Below are positions 24,703 to 33,732 of a stretch of 64,000 nucleotides of DNA, in pieces. A program made the translations under genes and the position numbers. A model generated the notes under the pieces. It had not been told where the DNA came from, made no database searches, and saw nothing but the letters and a program-made list of their open reading frames with translations. Source of the stretch: JANXQG01 sp964615095 (GTDB lineage: Bacteria; Planctomycetota; Planctomycetia; Pirellulales; Thermoguttaceae); contig CAZTPX010000030.1 of assembly GCA_964615095.1 (NCBI GenBank), positions 1 to 64,000 on the forward strand, written 5' to 3'. Every line of letters begins with the position of its first letter. Within the stretch, counting starts at the first letter, position 1.

Positions 24703-25154
24703 GCAAGACTTGAACGCTGAGCCGCCGCAGACGCGGCCCTGGAAAATCCATTTGCGCCGTTTTGATCAGCGTCGAAAGCTGCTGGCAGCCGCGGTAAATT
24801 GCTGGCTTCGCGACCGCGGGTCACGGCAGGGTGTGGCCGGTCACGGACTTGCTCGGAACCGGTCCCAAAAAGTGAAAATCAAAAATTCCGGCTTGGGCTA
24901 ACGCACAACCATGCCGCCAAGCGAACTCGGTCATGGGTGCTGGTGATATTTGCGGGAATAGTATATTTCACGGACTTCAACCAGCATCCTTGCGACTCAA
25001 ATCGCTGCCATCGACCCGCCCGTTGCCGCCGCAGACAATACTGTTCGCTTGCCTGATCGCGGCTTTTTCACGCGCAAACCATAGCGCAGAAAGAGCTTGG
25101 GTTTTCTCAGAGAGGGCCGGATGCATCACAGGCGCGAGCAAAACAATGGCGGAT
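24703..25154. other. Divergent gap between giant gene and DUF1559 gene
   Basis: Contains promoters for both flanking genes. Apart from the two -24/-12 sites at its edges, no coding region or RNA gene is supported. Sigma-54 promoters need an activator site 80-200 bases upstream, so shared activator-binding sites probably lie here. Confidence 0.45.
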
Positions 25155-25170
25155 GGCACATGTCTTGCTC
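25155..25170 (+). promoter_or_regulatory. Sigma-54 promoter of the DUF1559 gene
   Basis: TGGCACATGTCTTGCT contains complete TGGCAC and TTGCT boxes with GG and GC ten bases apart. Predicted start near 25181, 48 bases before the GTG at 25229, so open-frame codons upstream of 25180 cannot be translated from it. Confidence 0.75.
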
Positions 25171-25228
25171 GGGTGCAATGGCCAGCAGTGACTGTCGGAA
25201 TCAACTGAACAAGGGAGTGTTGTTCATC

Positions 25229-26278
25229 GTGAGCCATTCCAATCCGAAGAAAATAAGGAAAAGCGGCACGGCCTCACGGCTGAAGCTCGGTTTCACGCTT
25301 GTGGAACTGCTGGTCGTGGTTGCCATCATCGGGATCTTGATTGGTTTGCTGTTGCCCGCCGTCCAATCGGCGCGCGAGAGCGGCCGCCGTACGACCTGCT
25401 CGAATAACCTCCGTCAACTGGGGATTGCGGTCCATTGCTTCCTCGATTCCTCGGGGGGCGTGTATCCGACGGGTCGCATGAAGGGCACGGACGACGCGCT
25501 CCTTTGGAGCGTGCATTCCCAGATCCTGCCCTACTTGGAGCAGGTTTCCACGTATAAGAACATCAACTTCCTGAAATCGCCTAGCGATCCCGCGAACGCG
25601 CAGGTCGTAACGACGCAGATCGACACGTTTCTCTGCCCGTCGGACATAAATCGTTTGACCGCGGACGTGGGAGACGGTCAGTTCGGCTGGGGAAAGAACA
25701 ACTACAAAGCTAATGCGGGCAACGACACGGGTCAGTGGTTTCCCAACACCAACACGGAGCAGAACAACGGCATCTTTGTTACGAATCAGCCCATCCGATT
25801 GGAACAAGTGACCGACGGCACGGCGCACACGGCGCTCTTCTCCGAGGCGATACTCGGTGACGGCGACGACAACCATATCGAGGCCCCCAGCGACTGGTTT
25901 CGCATCAGCACGGGCGACGCGACGGCCAGCGAAGTCTATAACGAATGCGTTAGTCTTACCCCCCAGGCCGGCGCCGGGAACCAGTTTTCCCGCTCCGGCC
26001 GCAATTGGGTCATGGGCAACTACGTGGTTACCCGATACAACCACGTCATGCCGCCCAATTCGCGGAGTTGTGCCCGCTGCGCATCAGGCACGGCCGACCT
26101 GACCACAGCCGCCAACAATCAGGGCGGCGCGACAACCGCATCGAGCCGTCATCCCGGCGGCGTGAATCTCGTGATGGCCGACAGCTCGCTGCAGTTCATC
26201 AGCAACGACGTCGACCCGCTGGTCTGGTCGGCGTTGGGCAGCCGTAACGGTGGCGAAATCGTCACCTGGCCGTGGTGA
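25229..26278 (+). CDS. DUF1559 prepilin-like protein
   Basis: A 349-residue planctomycete protein with a type IV prepilin N-terminus (KLGFTLVELLVVVAIIG) followed by the amphipathic helix LPAVQSARESGRRTTCSNNL and the DUF1559 body (LGIAVHCFLD, FLCPSDI). Near the C-terminus SRHPGGVNLVMADSSLQFIS is the H-x9-D motif, here with DS in place of the usual DG. Cleavage by a prepilin peptidase after the Gly is expected. I chose the GTG at 25229 because a sigma-54 promoter predicts transcription from about 25181; AAGGGA lies 12 bases before it. A nearby GTG or TTG is possible. It is divergent from the giant surface protein and shares its kind of promoter. Confidence 0.9.
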   Translation: MSHSNPKKIRKSGTASRLKLGFTLVELLVVVAIIGILIGLLLPAVQSARESGRRTTCSNNLRQLGIAVHCFLDSSGGVYPTGRMKGTDDALLWSVHSQILPYLEQVSTYKNINFLKSPSDPANAQVVTTQIDTFLCPSDINRLTADVGDGQFGWGKNNYKANAGNDTGQWFPNTNTEQNNGIFVTNQPIRLEQVTDGTAHTALFSEAILGDGDDNHIEAPSDWFRISTGDATASEVYNECVSLTPQAGAGNQFSRSGRNWVMGNYVVTRYNHVMPPNSRSCARCASGTADLTTAANNQGGATTASSRHPGGVNLVMADSSLQFISNDVDPLVWSALGSRNGGEIVTWPW

Positions 26279-26712
26279 AAGACCGCAACAAAGGTGGCTG
26301 GAATTTGCTCTTTGCGTGGATGGAATACGAGTGAAAGATACTGGGGGATGACGGCCTTCTCGATGTCGTCTGCTTGCTCTTGAATGCACTAGCCGTGGGT
26401 TGCAACCATCACATCGTCGCTAGGCGACGGGGATTCGCACCGCTTTCTCCGGCTGCATGCTATGCCGTGATTTCCGGCGGACATTGCGGGGATTCTCTGG
26501 CCCGCTTTTTGCACTAAGCCTCTTCCTGAGAAGGATCTCAGGCGGGGGTCAATGACGCTAAGGGGTTTTTTCCACAATAAAAATCGCAAAGGCGATTGCC
26601 ACAAGTCGAAATACAGCAGTATGTTAAGAATCGAAGTTCTGATTTACCTTGCAAAACTCACAATCCTCGCCACCCTCAGTAAAGCAGAAGTTAGTAATAT
26701 AGGCCGTTATAT
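26279..26712. other. 434-bp gap before the sigma-54 activator
   Basis: AT-rich toward the 3' end. I see no coding region, RNA gene or T-tract hairpin. The activator's own promoter should lie in the last 150 bases. Confidence 0.45.
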
Positions 26713-28341
26713 ATGATGGGTACAGCCGTACTTGATGATGGTGTTTCCGTGAAATTTGATAGATTCGCAACCACTGGCGTCGATAGCTCGGTCCTCGTCG
26801 AGGTCTGGCGCGAGGCCTGCCGTCACACCGAAATCCAGGAGTCGACCCACACGATTTGCGGGATACTAGGAAAATTAGCGCCTCTCGGACAATTGCTCGT
26901 CCGCAAGCTCGACCGAGCCCGGTCGTGCTTGGAAACCGTGGCCGTGGGCGTTGCGGTGCCCGATTATCTGCTGCCGGAGGCCCGCACAACCTGCGACGAG
27001 GATCAACTCAAGTGCCTTTTGGCGTGGTGCCGCCAACATCAGGTCCTGCACCAGAATACGCTCCGATCCGCCCACGAACTTCTGAAGACGATCGTTCCTC
27101 CGGGAATAGCAGCCGACGTCGTCATGGGGCCGCTCGGCGATGCGGATAATCCCTCCGGCGTGGTCGTTTTCGTGGCCCAGCGCGGCACGGCCTTCGACGA
27201 TTCGCACGTTGGCCTGGTGGAAGCCCTGCTTGAGCCTTTCTCGATGGCCTTGGAGAACGACCACCGGCTGCGCGAGATGGCGGCCATGCGGGCGGCGGCC
27301 GAGGCCGACAAGGAATCGCTGTTGAAGCGGCTGGGGCGGAAGAAACTGACCGACACCGTGGTGGGCGCGGATTCGGGGCTCCAGCACGTCGTGGAACGCG
27401 TGGGCTTGGTGGCCCGCAACGACGCGCCTGTTCTCATCCTGGGAGAGACGGGCACCGGCAAGGAAGTTATCGCGCGGATGATCCACACGCAATCGCCGCG
27501 GGCCAACGGTCCTTTTCTGCGCGTCAACTGCGGCGCGATTCCGGCGGAGTTGATCGACTCGCAACTCTTCGGCCACGAGCGCGGGGCCTTTACCGGCGCG
27601 GTGGAGTCGCGGCAGGGATGGTTCGAGCGGGCCGATGGCGGAACGCTGCTGTTGGATGAAATCGGCGAACTGCCCTTGGCAGCCCAGGTCCGGCTGCTGC
27701 GAATTCTTCAAGACGGCTGGATGGAACGCGTGGGGGGAAACGAGCCGGTCCACGTCGACGTGCGTATCGTGGCTGCCACCCATCGCGACCTGGCGGCGAT
27801 GGTGGCCGAAGGGGAGTTCCGCGAGGACCTCTGGTATCGGATCGCCGTGTTTCCCATCCGCCTGCCTCCGCTCCGCGAGCGGCCCGAGGACATCCCCGCC
27901 ATGGCCCGGCACTTTGCCGAGCGGGCCGCCGTGCGCTTCGTGCTGCCGGAAGCCCCTTTGACGACCGACGACATTCAATTGTTGACCGCCTATCCCTGGC
28001 CCGGAAACGTGCGCGAGCTGGGAGCGGTCATCGACCGCGCGGTGATCCTGGGCAACGGCAAGCGCTTGGACGTGGCCCAGGCCCTGGGGGCAAGCGAGCG
28101 GCCGTTGGCCGTTCCGCAGTCTCAGCCGCTGCCGCCGGCTGCGCCGGCAACCGGGGAGATTCTGTCGCTCGATGCGATGATAAAAAAGCACATTGAACGC
28201 GTCCTGGTCATGACACGCGGCCGCATTGAAGGCCGGCGCGGGACCGCCGCGCTGCTGAAGATCAACCCGCACACCTTGCGGGCACGGATGCGAAAGCTGG
28301 GAATCGATTGGGCCAAGTACCGGATCGAAGGGGAGACGTGA
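26713..28341 (+). CDS. Sigma-54-dependent transcriptional activator
   Basis: A 542-residue enhancer-binding protein. Residues 1-205 form a GAF-like sensor (VVVFVAQRGTAFDDSHVGLV before a linker helix). The AAA+ domain from about 215 has Walker A GETGTGKE, the sigma-54 contact loop GAFTGA, Walker B GGTLLLDEIGEL and PWPGNVREL. The C-terminus (HIERVLVMTRGRIEGRRGTA, then LLKINPHTLRARMRKLGID) is a Fis-type helix-turn-helix. It lacks a response-regulator receiver, so the signal is probably a small molecule or a partner bound by the GAF region. It is the only visible activator in a region with six sigma-54 promoter matches. Its stop is 3 bp from the next start. Confidence 0.93.
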   Translation: MMGTAVLDDGVSVKFDRFATTGVDSSVLVEVWREACRHTEIQESTHTICGILGKLAPLGQLLVRKLDRARSCLETVAVGVAVPDYLLPEARTTCDEDQLKCLLAWCRQHQVLHQNTLRSAHELLKTIVPPGIAADVVMGPLGDADNPSGVVVFVAQRGTAFDDSHVGLVEALLEPFSMALENDHRLREMAAMRAAAEADKESLLKRLGRKKLTDTVVGADSGLQHVVERVGLVARNDAPVLILGETGTGKEVIARMIHTQSPRANGPFLRVNCGAIPAELIDSQLFGHERGAFTGAVESRQGWFERADGGTLLLDEIGELPLAAQVRLLRILQDGWMERVGGNEPVHVDVRIVAATHRDLAAMVAEGEFREDLWYRIAVFPIRLPPLRERPEDIPAMARHFAERAAVRFVLPEAPLTTDDIQLLTAYPWPGNVRELGAVIDRAVILGNGKRLDVAQALGASERPLAVPQSQPLPPAAPATGEILSLDAMIKKHIERVLVMTRGRIEGRRGTAALLKINPHTLRARMRKLGIDWAKYRIEGET

Positions 28342-28344
28342 CCA

Positions 28345-28791
28345 ATGGACCAAAGCATTCAAACAACCACCGTGTCGATCAATGCTGCGACTGTGGCCGT
28401 CCTTTCGCCGAGACCGCAGACCCAGGAAGACCGGATTCTGGCCGCCCTGGGGCTGCTGCGCGGGCCGTTGCCCCACGCCGTGAACGAATGGCTCGTCCGC
28501 TACCATGGCTACCTTGCTGCCCACCTGTGTCTGCCGTTTGAAGCGCGTTGCCCTGAGGAATCGGGTGTGTTGCGGCCATGGACGTCCAACGTGACGGTCG
28601 TTGCCTTGCTGCCGCCCTCCGATCGCCTTGCGCAAGATGGGACGGGGCTGAAGTGCCAGGCGCTGCGGAGTGGCGCGGCGACCGAGATACCGCTGATCGA
28701 TCTCGAGGTCGAGACCGATCATCCCAACGCGCAGCTCATCGAAGACTACTGGTACTGGTTTTGGAATTGGCAGTTCGATCCGAAAATCTGA
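28345..28791 (+). CDS. Hypothetical protein co-transcribed with the activator
   Basis: A 148-residue soluble protein starting 3 bp after the activator stop, with GGGGAGA as ribosome site, so the two form an operon. Visible features: a helical middle (RILAALGLLRGPLPHAVNEWLVRYHGYLAAHLCLPFEARCP) with family-like 'LPFEAR' strand, and an acidic/aromatic C-terminus (LIEDYWYWFWNW). 'Y-x-x-Y-L-x-x-x-L-x-x-P-F-x-A' resembles small planctomycete proteins often annotated only as calcium-binding-like hypothetical; I cannot name it. No signal peptide. It might be a partner of the sensor domain (inference). Confidence 0.7.
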   Translation: MDQSIQTTTVSINAATVAVLSPRPQTQEDRILAALGLLRGPLPHAVNEWLVRYHGYLAAHLCLPFEARCPEESGVLRPWTSNVTVVALLPPSDRLAQDGTGLKCQALRSGAATEIPLIDLEVETDHPNAQLIEDYWYWFWNWQFDPKI

Positions 28792-28950
28792 GAACTTATT
28801 GCAAAGCCCTCTTGCGGCACAAAGAAAGGCCGGCTCAGAATCGTTTTTGAAATAAGTTCTAAGGGGCCGTTTCACCATCGGGTCGGTAACGGGGGCGTCT
28901 TGCCCGCGTGCCCGGCGGCGAAACCGCTCTTCCATCAAAGGAGGAAATTC

Positions 28951-29940
28951 ATGTCTCGTCAGAAAACGTACGCCAACATTGTGGAAACGACGTTCGATAC
29001 GCCGCTGGTCAAGTTGAATCGCGTGGTTCCTGCGGGGGCCGCCACCGTGCTCTTGAAGCTGGAATTCTTCAACCCCTTCAGCAGCGTCAAGGACCGCATC
29101 GGGCGGGCCATGATCGAGACCGCGGAAAAGGCCGGCATCCTGCAACCGCAGACGCACATCATCGAACCGACCAGCGGCAATACGGGCATCGCCCTGGCCT
29201 TTGTGGCAGCCGCCAAGGGCTATCGCCTCACGCTTACGATGCCCGAGTCGATGAGCCTGGAGCGCCGGGCATTGTTGCGGGCGCTGGGCGCCAACCTTGT
29301 GCTGACTCCCGCCAAGGACGGCATGCGCGGGGCGATCGCCAGGGCCCAGGAACTGGCCGAAATCACGCCCGATAGCTGGATCCCACAGCAATTCGACAAT
29401 CCCGCGAACCCGGAGGTACACGAGCGGACGACGGGGCGGGAGATCTGGGAGGACACGGGCGGGCGCGTCGACGCCGTCGTGGCCGGCGTGGGCACCGGGG
29501 GCACGATCACGGGGGTCACGCGTTACCTCCGCTCCAAGAACCCGCACTTCCGCGCGATTGCCGTCGAGCCGGCCGATTCACCCGTCATCTCCGGCGGCAA
29601 ATCGGGACCGCACAAGATCCAGGGCATCGGCGCCGGGTTCGTGCCCAAGAATCTCGACACGCGCCTGCTGACGGGCGTCGAGACGGTGACCAATGAAGAT
29701 GCCTTTGCCTGGGCGCGGCGTCTGGCGCACGAGGAGGGAATTCTCGTGGGCATCAGTTCCGGAGCAAACGTGGCGGCGGCGGTCCGTGTGGCCAGCCTGC
29801 CGGAGAATCGCGGCAAGGTGATCGTGACCTTCGCGCCCAGCTTCGGAGAACGCTACCTGTCGACGCCCCTGTTCGAAGGCTTGACCAACGCACCACCGCC
29901 GGCGGCAGCCAGCAACGCAGCCGTCGCCGCGGCGCTTTAA
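28951..29940 (+). CDS. cysK: Cysteine synthase A (O-acetylserine sulfhydrylase)
   Basis: PLP enzyme joining sulfide to O-acetylserine to make cysteine. The 329 residues include the PLP-lysine motif SSVKDRIGRAM, the substrate loop EPTSGNTGIAL, the phosphate-binding GVGTGGTITG and VGISSGANVAAA, all typical of CysK. The ATG at 28951 follows a perfect AGGAGG six bases upstream; an earlier in-frame start at 28900 lacks one. The C-terminus is Ala/Pro-rich and lacks obvious targeting. The encapsulin shell gene follows after about 330 bp with its own promoter. Confidence 0.95.
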   Translation: MSRQKTYANIVETTFDTPLVKLNRVVPAGAATVLLKLEFFNPFSSVKDRIGRAMIETAEKAGILQPQTHIIEPTSGNTGIALAFVAAAKGYRLTLTMPESMSLERRALLRALGANLVLTPAKDGMRGAIARAQELAEITPDSWIPQQFDNPANPEVHERTTGREIWEDTGGRVDAVVAGVGTGGTITGVTRYLRSKNPHFRAIAVEPADSPVISGGKSGPHKIQGIGAGFVPKNLDTRLLTGVETVTNEDAFAWARRLAHEEGILVGISSGANVAAAVRVASLPENRGKVIVTFAPSFGERYLSTPLFEGLTNAPPPAAASNAAVAAAL

Positions 29941-30027
29941 TGACAGGCCGTCGGAAAGATTAGGAGAGATCGACGCGCCTGGTCGGCTTGGCGATGCGCG
30001 CCCCATTGTACCAACGCCCATGTACTG

Positions 30028-30054
30028 TCACGGCCTTTCCGTGATATGTCACGG
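30028..30054. promoter_or_regulatory. TCACGG operator-like cluster upstream of the encapsulin
   Basis: TCACGG-CCTTT-CCGTGA is a perfect inverted repeat; a third copy TCACGG follows four bases later. The cluster ends 16 bases before the -35 box. Such spacing fits a binding site for a dimeric regulator. Further TCACGG copies lie at 33422, 33464-33475 and 36370, all in gaps of the sulfur gene region. Confidence 0.5.
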
Positions 30055-30070
30055 CGATGTTTTGTGTGTT

Positions 30071-30099
30071 GTGACAATACAAAGACAAGGTTGTATAAC
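30071..30099 (+). promoter_or_regulatory. Sigma-70-type promoter of the encapsulin operon
   Basis: GTGACA, 17 bases, then TATAAC: five of six matches in both boxes with ideal spacing. Predicted start near 30106, giving a leader of about 160 bases before the shell gene. Confidence 0.65.
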
Positions 30100-30268
30100 C
30101 AAGTGTCGCGCATTGTTGGATTTGCAGAAAATACGTCGCGTTTGCCTTCGCGCCTCCTCGCCTTTTCTCGTAAGTGAACTACAATAATTGCGTCTTGAAA
30201 CGTGCCGCAGATCGATTCGCGCCGGCAAGGGCAGGCGCGCTCGCGGCGTTGAACCTGGAGAAACCATC

Positions 30269-31726
30269 ATGTCCGACAATTTGTTACAGCGTAGCGTAAC
30301 GACCTCCGTGGCGCGGAACCTGGCCAGTACGACAAAGACATCGCCAAAGATGATGTCCATCACCCCGCGCTGGCTCTTGCGGCTCTTGCCCTGGGTGCAG
30401 GTCGACGGCGGCACGTATCGTGTGAATCGCACAAAGGTAGAATTGACGAGGGCCAAGCGGATCGGCGTCGACGTTTCGGCGGGCGGGGCCAGCTTTACAA
30501 CGGAAGCCTTGCGCAACGTCCCCTTGTTCTCCCGCCTGCCCGACGCGATCCTTGGCCGCATGAACAGCCGCTTCAAGACGGAAGACGTCTCGCTGGGCAA
30601 CAAGCTGATCGTCGAAGGCGAGGACCGCAGCAAGTTCTTCATCATCGCCCAGGGCCAGGTCGAGGTCCTGAGCAAGGGCGTCCACGGCAGCGATTTGCGG
30701 ATCGCGCTGCTGACCGAAGGCGAGTTCTTCGGCGAGACGGACCTCGTTTCCGACCGGCCGTCGGAGGTCACGGTGCGCACGACCACACCCTGCATTCTTT
30801 TGACCCTTTCGCGCAAGGACCTGGATGCCGTGCTGGCGGAACCGCCGGGACTGCAAGAAGAGTTCAACCGCGCGCTGGCCGAGCACGAGGAACTACGCTC
30901 GACGGTGAACCGCTACGGCGAGCGGAACATCGACCTGGTTTCCGGTTTCGCCGAGAACGTGGAGATTCCCGAGACCTTCGTCGATTACTCGGCAGCCCCG
31001 CGGGAATACTCGCTCTCGTCGGTGCAGACCGTGGTGCGGGTCCACACGCGGGTGTCCGACCTGTACAACAATCCTTACGATCAACTCGAAGAGCAGATGC
31101 GGCTGACGATCGAGGGGATCAAGGAGCGGCAGGAATGGGAGATGCTCAACAGCAAGAAGTTCGGCCTGATCCATTCGGTCGATCCGGCCATGCGGATCAG
31201 CACGCGTTACGGTGCGCCGACGCCCGACGACATCGACGAACTGCTGGCTTTGGTCTGGAAGAAGCCGGCCTTCTTCCTGGCCCATCCCAAGGCGATTGCC
31301 GCTTTCGAGCGGGAATGCACCTGGCGGGGCGTGCCGCCGGTCACCATTGACCTGTTCGGCGCCCCGGTCATCACCTGGCGGGGCGTGCCCATGGTGCCCT
31401 GCGACAAGCTGGAAATCAAGAGCCGCTACCAGTCGAACCAATGGTACGGCACGACGAGCATCCTCTTGCTCCGCATCGGCGAGGCCGACCAGGGCGTGGT
31501 CGGTTTGCACCAGACCGGCATCCCCGGCGAAATCCTGCCCAGCCTTTCCGCCCGCCTCATGGGCCTCGACAGCCTGGGCGTGGCCTCCTATCTCTTGACC
31601 TCCTACTTCTCCTGCGCGGTGCTGACCGACGACGCCGTGGGCGCCCTGGAAAACGTCGAGGTTGGCTACTACCACGACTACGCCAACCGCGAGGGCAAGA
31701 AGTTCGAGCATGGGTTGGGAATCTAG
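30269..31726 (+). CDS. Family 2B encapsulin shell protein with cNMP-binding-like domain
   Basis: Shell protein of an HK97-fold protein nanocompartment. The 485 residues comprise an N-arm (1-80), an inserted cyclic-nucleotide-binding-like domain (about 83-205: VPLFSRLPDAILGRMNSRF, FIIAQGQVEVL, LTEGEFFGETDLVSDRPSEV), and the HK97-like shell domain (230-485) with family 2 hallmarks such as YSLSSVQTVVRVHTRVSDLY, NPYDQLEEQMRLTIEGIKER and GYYHDYANREGKKFEHGLGI. The insertion separates family 2B from 2A (SrpI-type). In the phosphate-binding cassette the FGE is present, but the Arg is shifted relative to the usual R-x-A-T/S-V, so ligand binding is uncertain. The cargo gene follows 21 bp downstream. 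The ATG is preceded by GGAGA. Confidence 0.93.
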   Translation: MSDNLLQRSVTTSVARNLASTTKTSPKMMSITPRWLLRLLPWVQVDGGTYRVNRTKVELTRAKRIGVDVSAGGASFTTEALRNVPLFSRLPDAILGRMNSRFKTEDVSLGNKLIVEGEDRSKFFIIAQGQVEVLSKGVHGSDLRIALLTEGEFFGETDLVSDRPSEVTVRTTTPCILLTLSRKDLDAVLAEPPGLQEEFNRALAEHEELRSTVNRYGERNIDLVSGFAENVEIPETFVDYSAAPREYSLSSVQTVVRVHTRVSDLYNNPYDQLEEQMRLTIEGIKERQEWEMLNSKKFGLIHSVDPAMRISTRYGAPTPDDIDELLALVWKKPAFFLAHPKAIAAFERECTWRGVPPVTIDLFGAPVITWRGVPMVPCDKLEIKSRYQSNQWYGTTSILLLRIGEADQGVVGLHQTGIPGEILPSLSARLMGLDSLGVASYLLTSYFSCAVLTDDAVGALENVEVGYYHDYANREGKKFEHGLGI

Positions 31727-31747
31727 TCCGCTTGCAGGAGCACCGTG

Positions 31748-33394
31748 ATGAACGACATCTCGCCCGAACTGATTGCGGCCGCTGCGCGCCGCCTGTACAA
31801 CGAAATCCCCGGCATGGGCCAAATCCCGAAATCGGAGACGGCCGCCGATCCTGCATCCTTGCACGTGCCCACCGAGTTGCCCGCCTATAGGCCGCCGGCC
31901 CCGGAGGCGCTTCAAGCTGATCCTGGCCATGCGTATGCGTTGCCTTCACCTGGCTATCCGCTGGCGACAGCAGTCCCCGCGCCGCTCACGGCTGCCGCGC
32001 CGCCGGCCACTGCGGCCGACGATCCGCTCAGGGCCTTTGTGCGGACCATTCGCGCCGTGCAATGGCGCAACGGCGACGGGCCGCTGGGCAACGACCCCAG
32101 CCTGGCAGCCCTGCAACGCGGGTTCCGCAAGGAGGGAGTTGTGGCGGGCAAACCGTCCGCCATCGGGGGTCTGGGGCCCGGGCCGTTCGACGTGCCCACG
32201 ATTCGCCGCGATTTCCCCGTGCTCGACCAGCAGGTCCACGGCAAACCGCTGGTCTGGTTCGACAACGCGGCCACGACGCAGAAGCCACAGAGCGTGATCG
32301 ACGCCGTGGCGAACTTCTATGCGCACGACAACTCGAACATCCATCGCGGCGCCCATACGCTGGCCGCCCGGGCCACCGACGCCTACGAACAGGCGCGGCA
32401 GAAAGTCCAGGCCTTCCTGGGCGCGTCGTCGGCCAAGGAAATCCTCTTCGTCCGCGGCACGACCGAGGGCATCAATCTCGTGGCGCAAACCTACGGGCGG
32501 AAGTTCCTGCAGCCGGGCGACGAGATCGTGCTCACTACGCTCGAACATCACGCCAACATCGTCCCCTGGCAGATGATCGCCAAGGAAAAAGGGGCCGTGT
32601 TGCGGGTCGTCCCCATCAACGATCGCGGCGAGGTCGTGCTGGAAGAGTACCAGTCGCTATTAGGCCCGCGCACTCGCCTGGTGGCCCTGTCGCAGGCGTC
32701 CAACACGTTGGGCACGGTCCTGCCGGTGGCCGAGATGACGCAGATGGCCAAGCGCTACAACGCCCGGGTGCTGATCGACGGGGCCCAATCGGTCTCGCAC
32801 ATGCCCGTCGACGTGCAGCAGATCGGCTGCGACTTCTTTGTTTTTTCGGGCCACAAGATCTTTGCCCCCACGGGTATCGGCGTGGCTTACGCCAAAGAGG
32901 AACTGCTGGAGATCATGCCGCCCTGGCAAGGCGGGGGCAACATGATCGGCAACGTGACGTTCGAGGAGACGACGTACGCCGAGCCGCCGGCCAAGTTCGA
33001 GGCCGGCACGCCGAATATCGCCGACGCCGTAGGACTCGGCGCGGCCCTGGACTACGTCAGCCGCCTGGGGCTGCCGAACATCGCGCGGCACGAGCAGGAG
33101 TTGCTGCGCTACGCCACGGAGCAACTCGTCCGCATTCCCAGCCTGCGGATCATCGGCACGGCCCCGGAGAAAGTCGGGCTGATCTCGTTCGTGCTCAAGG
33201 AGCGGAAGACGGAAGAGGTCGGCCGGCTATTGGACCAGGAAGGGATCGCCGTGCGGGCCGGCCATCACTGCGCCCAGCCTTCGCTTCGCCGCTACGGGCT
33301 GGAATCGACCGTCCGCCCTTCGTTCTCACTTTACAACACTTGCGAAGAGATCGACCGCTTGGTGGCTGCCGTTCATCGCATCTTGCGATCGTGA
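31748..33394 (+). CDS. Encapsulin cargo: SufS-type cysteine desulfurase
   Basis: PLP enzyme releasing sulfur from cysteine as a persulfide. The first ~145 residues are an extension rich in Pro and Ala, unlike housekeeping SufS, as expected for the family 2 encapsulin loading region; a short motif RLYNEIPGMG near the start and FVRTIRAVQWRNGDGPLGND lie within it. The catalytic part follows: FDNAATTQKP, RGTTEGINLVAQ, TLEHHANIVPW, DGAQSVSHMPVDVQ, the PLP-lysine motif SGHKIFAPTGIG and the persulfide Cys in RAGHHCAQPSLRRYG. It is the second gene of the shell operon, with AGGAG before the ATG (a GTG three bases earlier is possible). Release of the desulfurase product inside the shell is inferred from characterised SrpI systems. 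Confidence 0.94.
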   Translation: MNDISPELIAAAARRLYNEIPGMGQIPKSETAADPASLHVPTELPAYRPPAPEALQADPGHAYALPSPGYPLATAVPAPLTAAAPPATAADDPLRAFVRTIRAVQWRNGDGPLGNDPSLAALQRGFRKEGVVAGKPSAIGGLGPGPFDVPTIRRDFPVLDQQVHGKPLVWFDNAATTQKPQSVIDAVANFYAHDNSNIHRGAHTLAARATDAYEQARQKVQAFLGASSAKEILFVRGTTEGINLVAQTYGRKFLQPGDEIVLTTLEHHANIVPWQMIAKEKGAVLRVVPINDRGEVVLEEYQSLLGPRTRLVALSQASNTLGTVLPVAEMTQMAKRYNARVLIDGAQSVSHMPVDVQQIGCDFFVFSGHKIFAPTGIGVAYAKEELLEIMPPWQGGGNMIGNVTFEETTYAEPPAKFEAGTPNIADAVGLGAALDYVSRLGLPNIARHEQELLRYATEQLVRIPSLRIIGTAPEKVGLISFVLKERKTEEVGRLLDQEGIAVRAGHHCAQPSLRRYGLESTVRPSFSLYNTCEEIDRLVAAVHRILRS

Positions 33395-33643
33395 GCCATC
33401 CGCGGTTGTCTCCAGGGCACATCACGGCTTGCCAGGCACCCTCTACGGGCTAGCTATCGTATTTCACGGTCACGGCTGCTGGGCTGGCCATTCGTGACAA
33501 TTCAAGGCTCTGTCCAGGACCGCAGAAGGCGCCAGGGAACAGACATAATTGTCAACGTAACTGCAAGTGGCGTTTGGTTTACAAGGTCAAACGCGTGAAG
33601 GTTTTCCATCCCCGCAGTTTTTTCCTGGAAAGGATTGTCGCCA

Positions 33644-33659
33644 CTGGCATGGACTTTGC
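33644..33659 (+). promoter_or_regulatory. Sigma-54 promoter in the cargo-DUF3034 gap
   Basis: CTGGCATGGACTTTGC fits YTGGCAYG-N4-TTGC exactly with ten bases between GG and GC. Predicted start near 33671. The first annotated gene downstream begins 530 bases later. Confidence 0.65.
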
Positions 33660-33732
33660 CCAAGTGGAATTCAGTGGCCGTTGCCACGCGTGCTATTGTA
33701 CCGAATGCGATCATTCTTGAACTGAGGACGAC

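Noticed and set aside
24553..24751. Longer start of the giant protein at 24751
   Set aside because: It lies upstream of the sigma-54 promoter and would bury the signal peptide.
26875..29547. An 890-codon open frame on the minus strand
   Set aside because: It lies antisense to the sigma-54 activator and cysK, both of which have clear motifs. Its composition (His/Arg/Gly/Pro-rich) is that of a GC-rich shadow frame.
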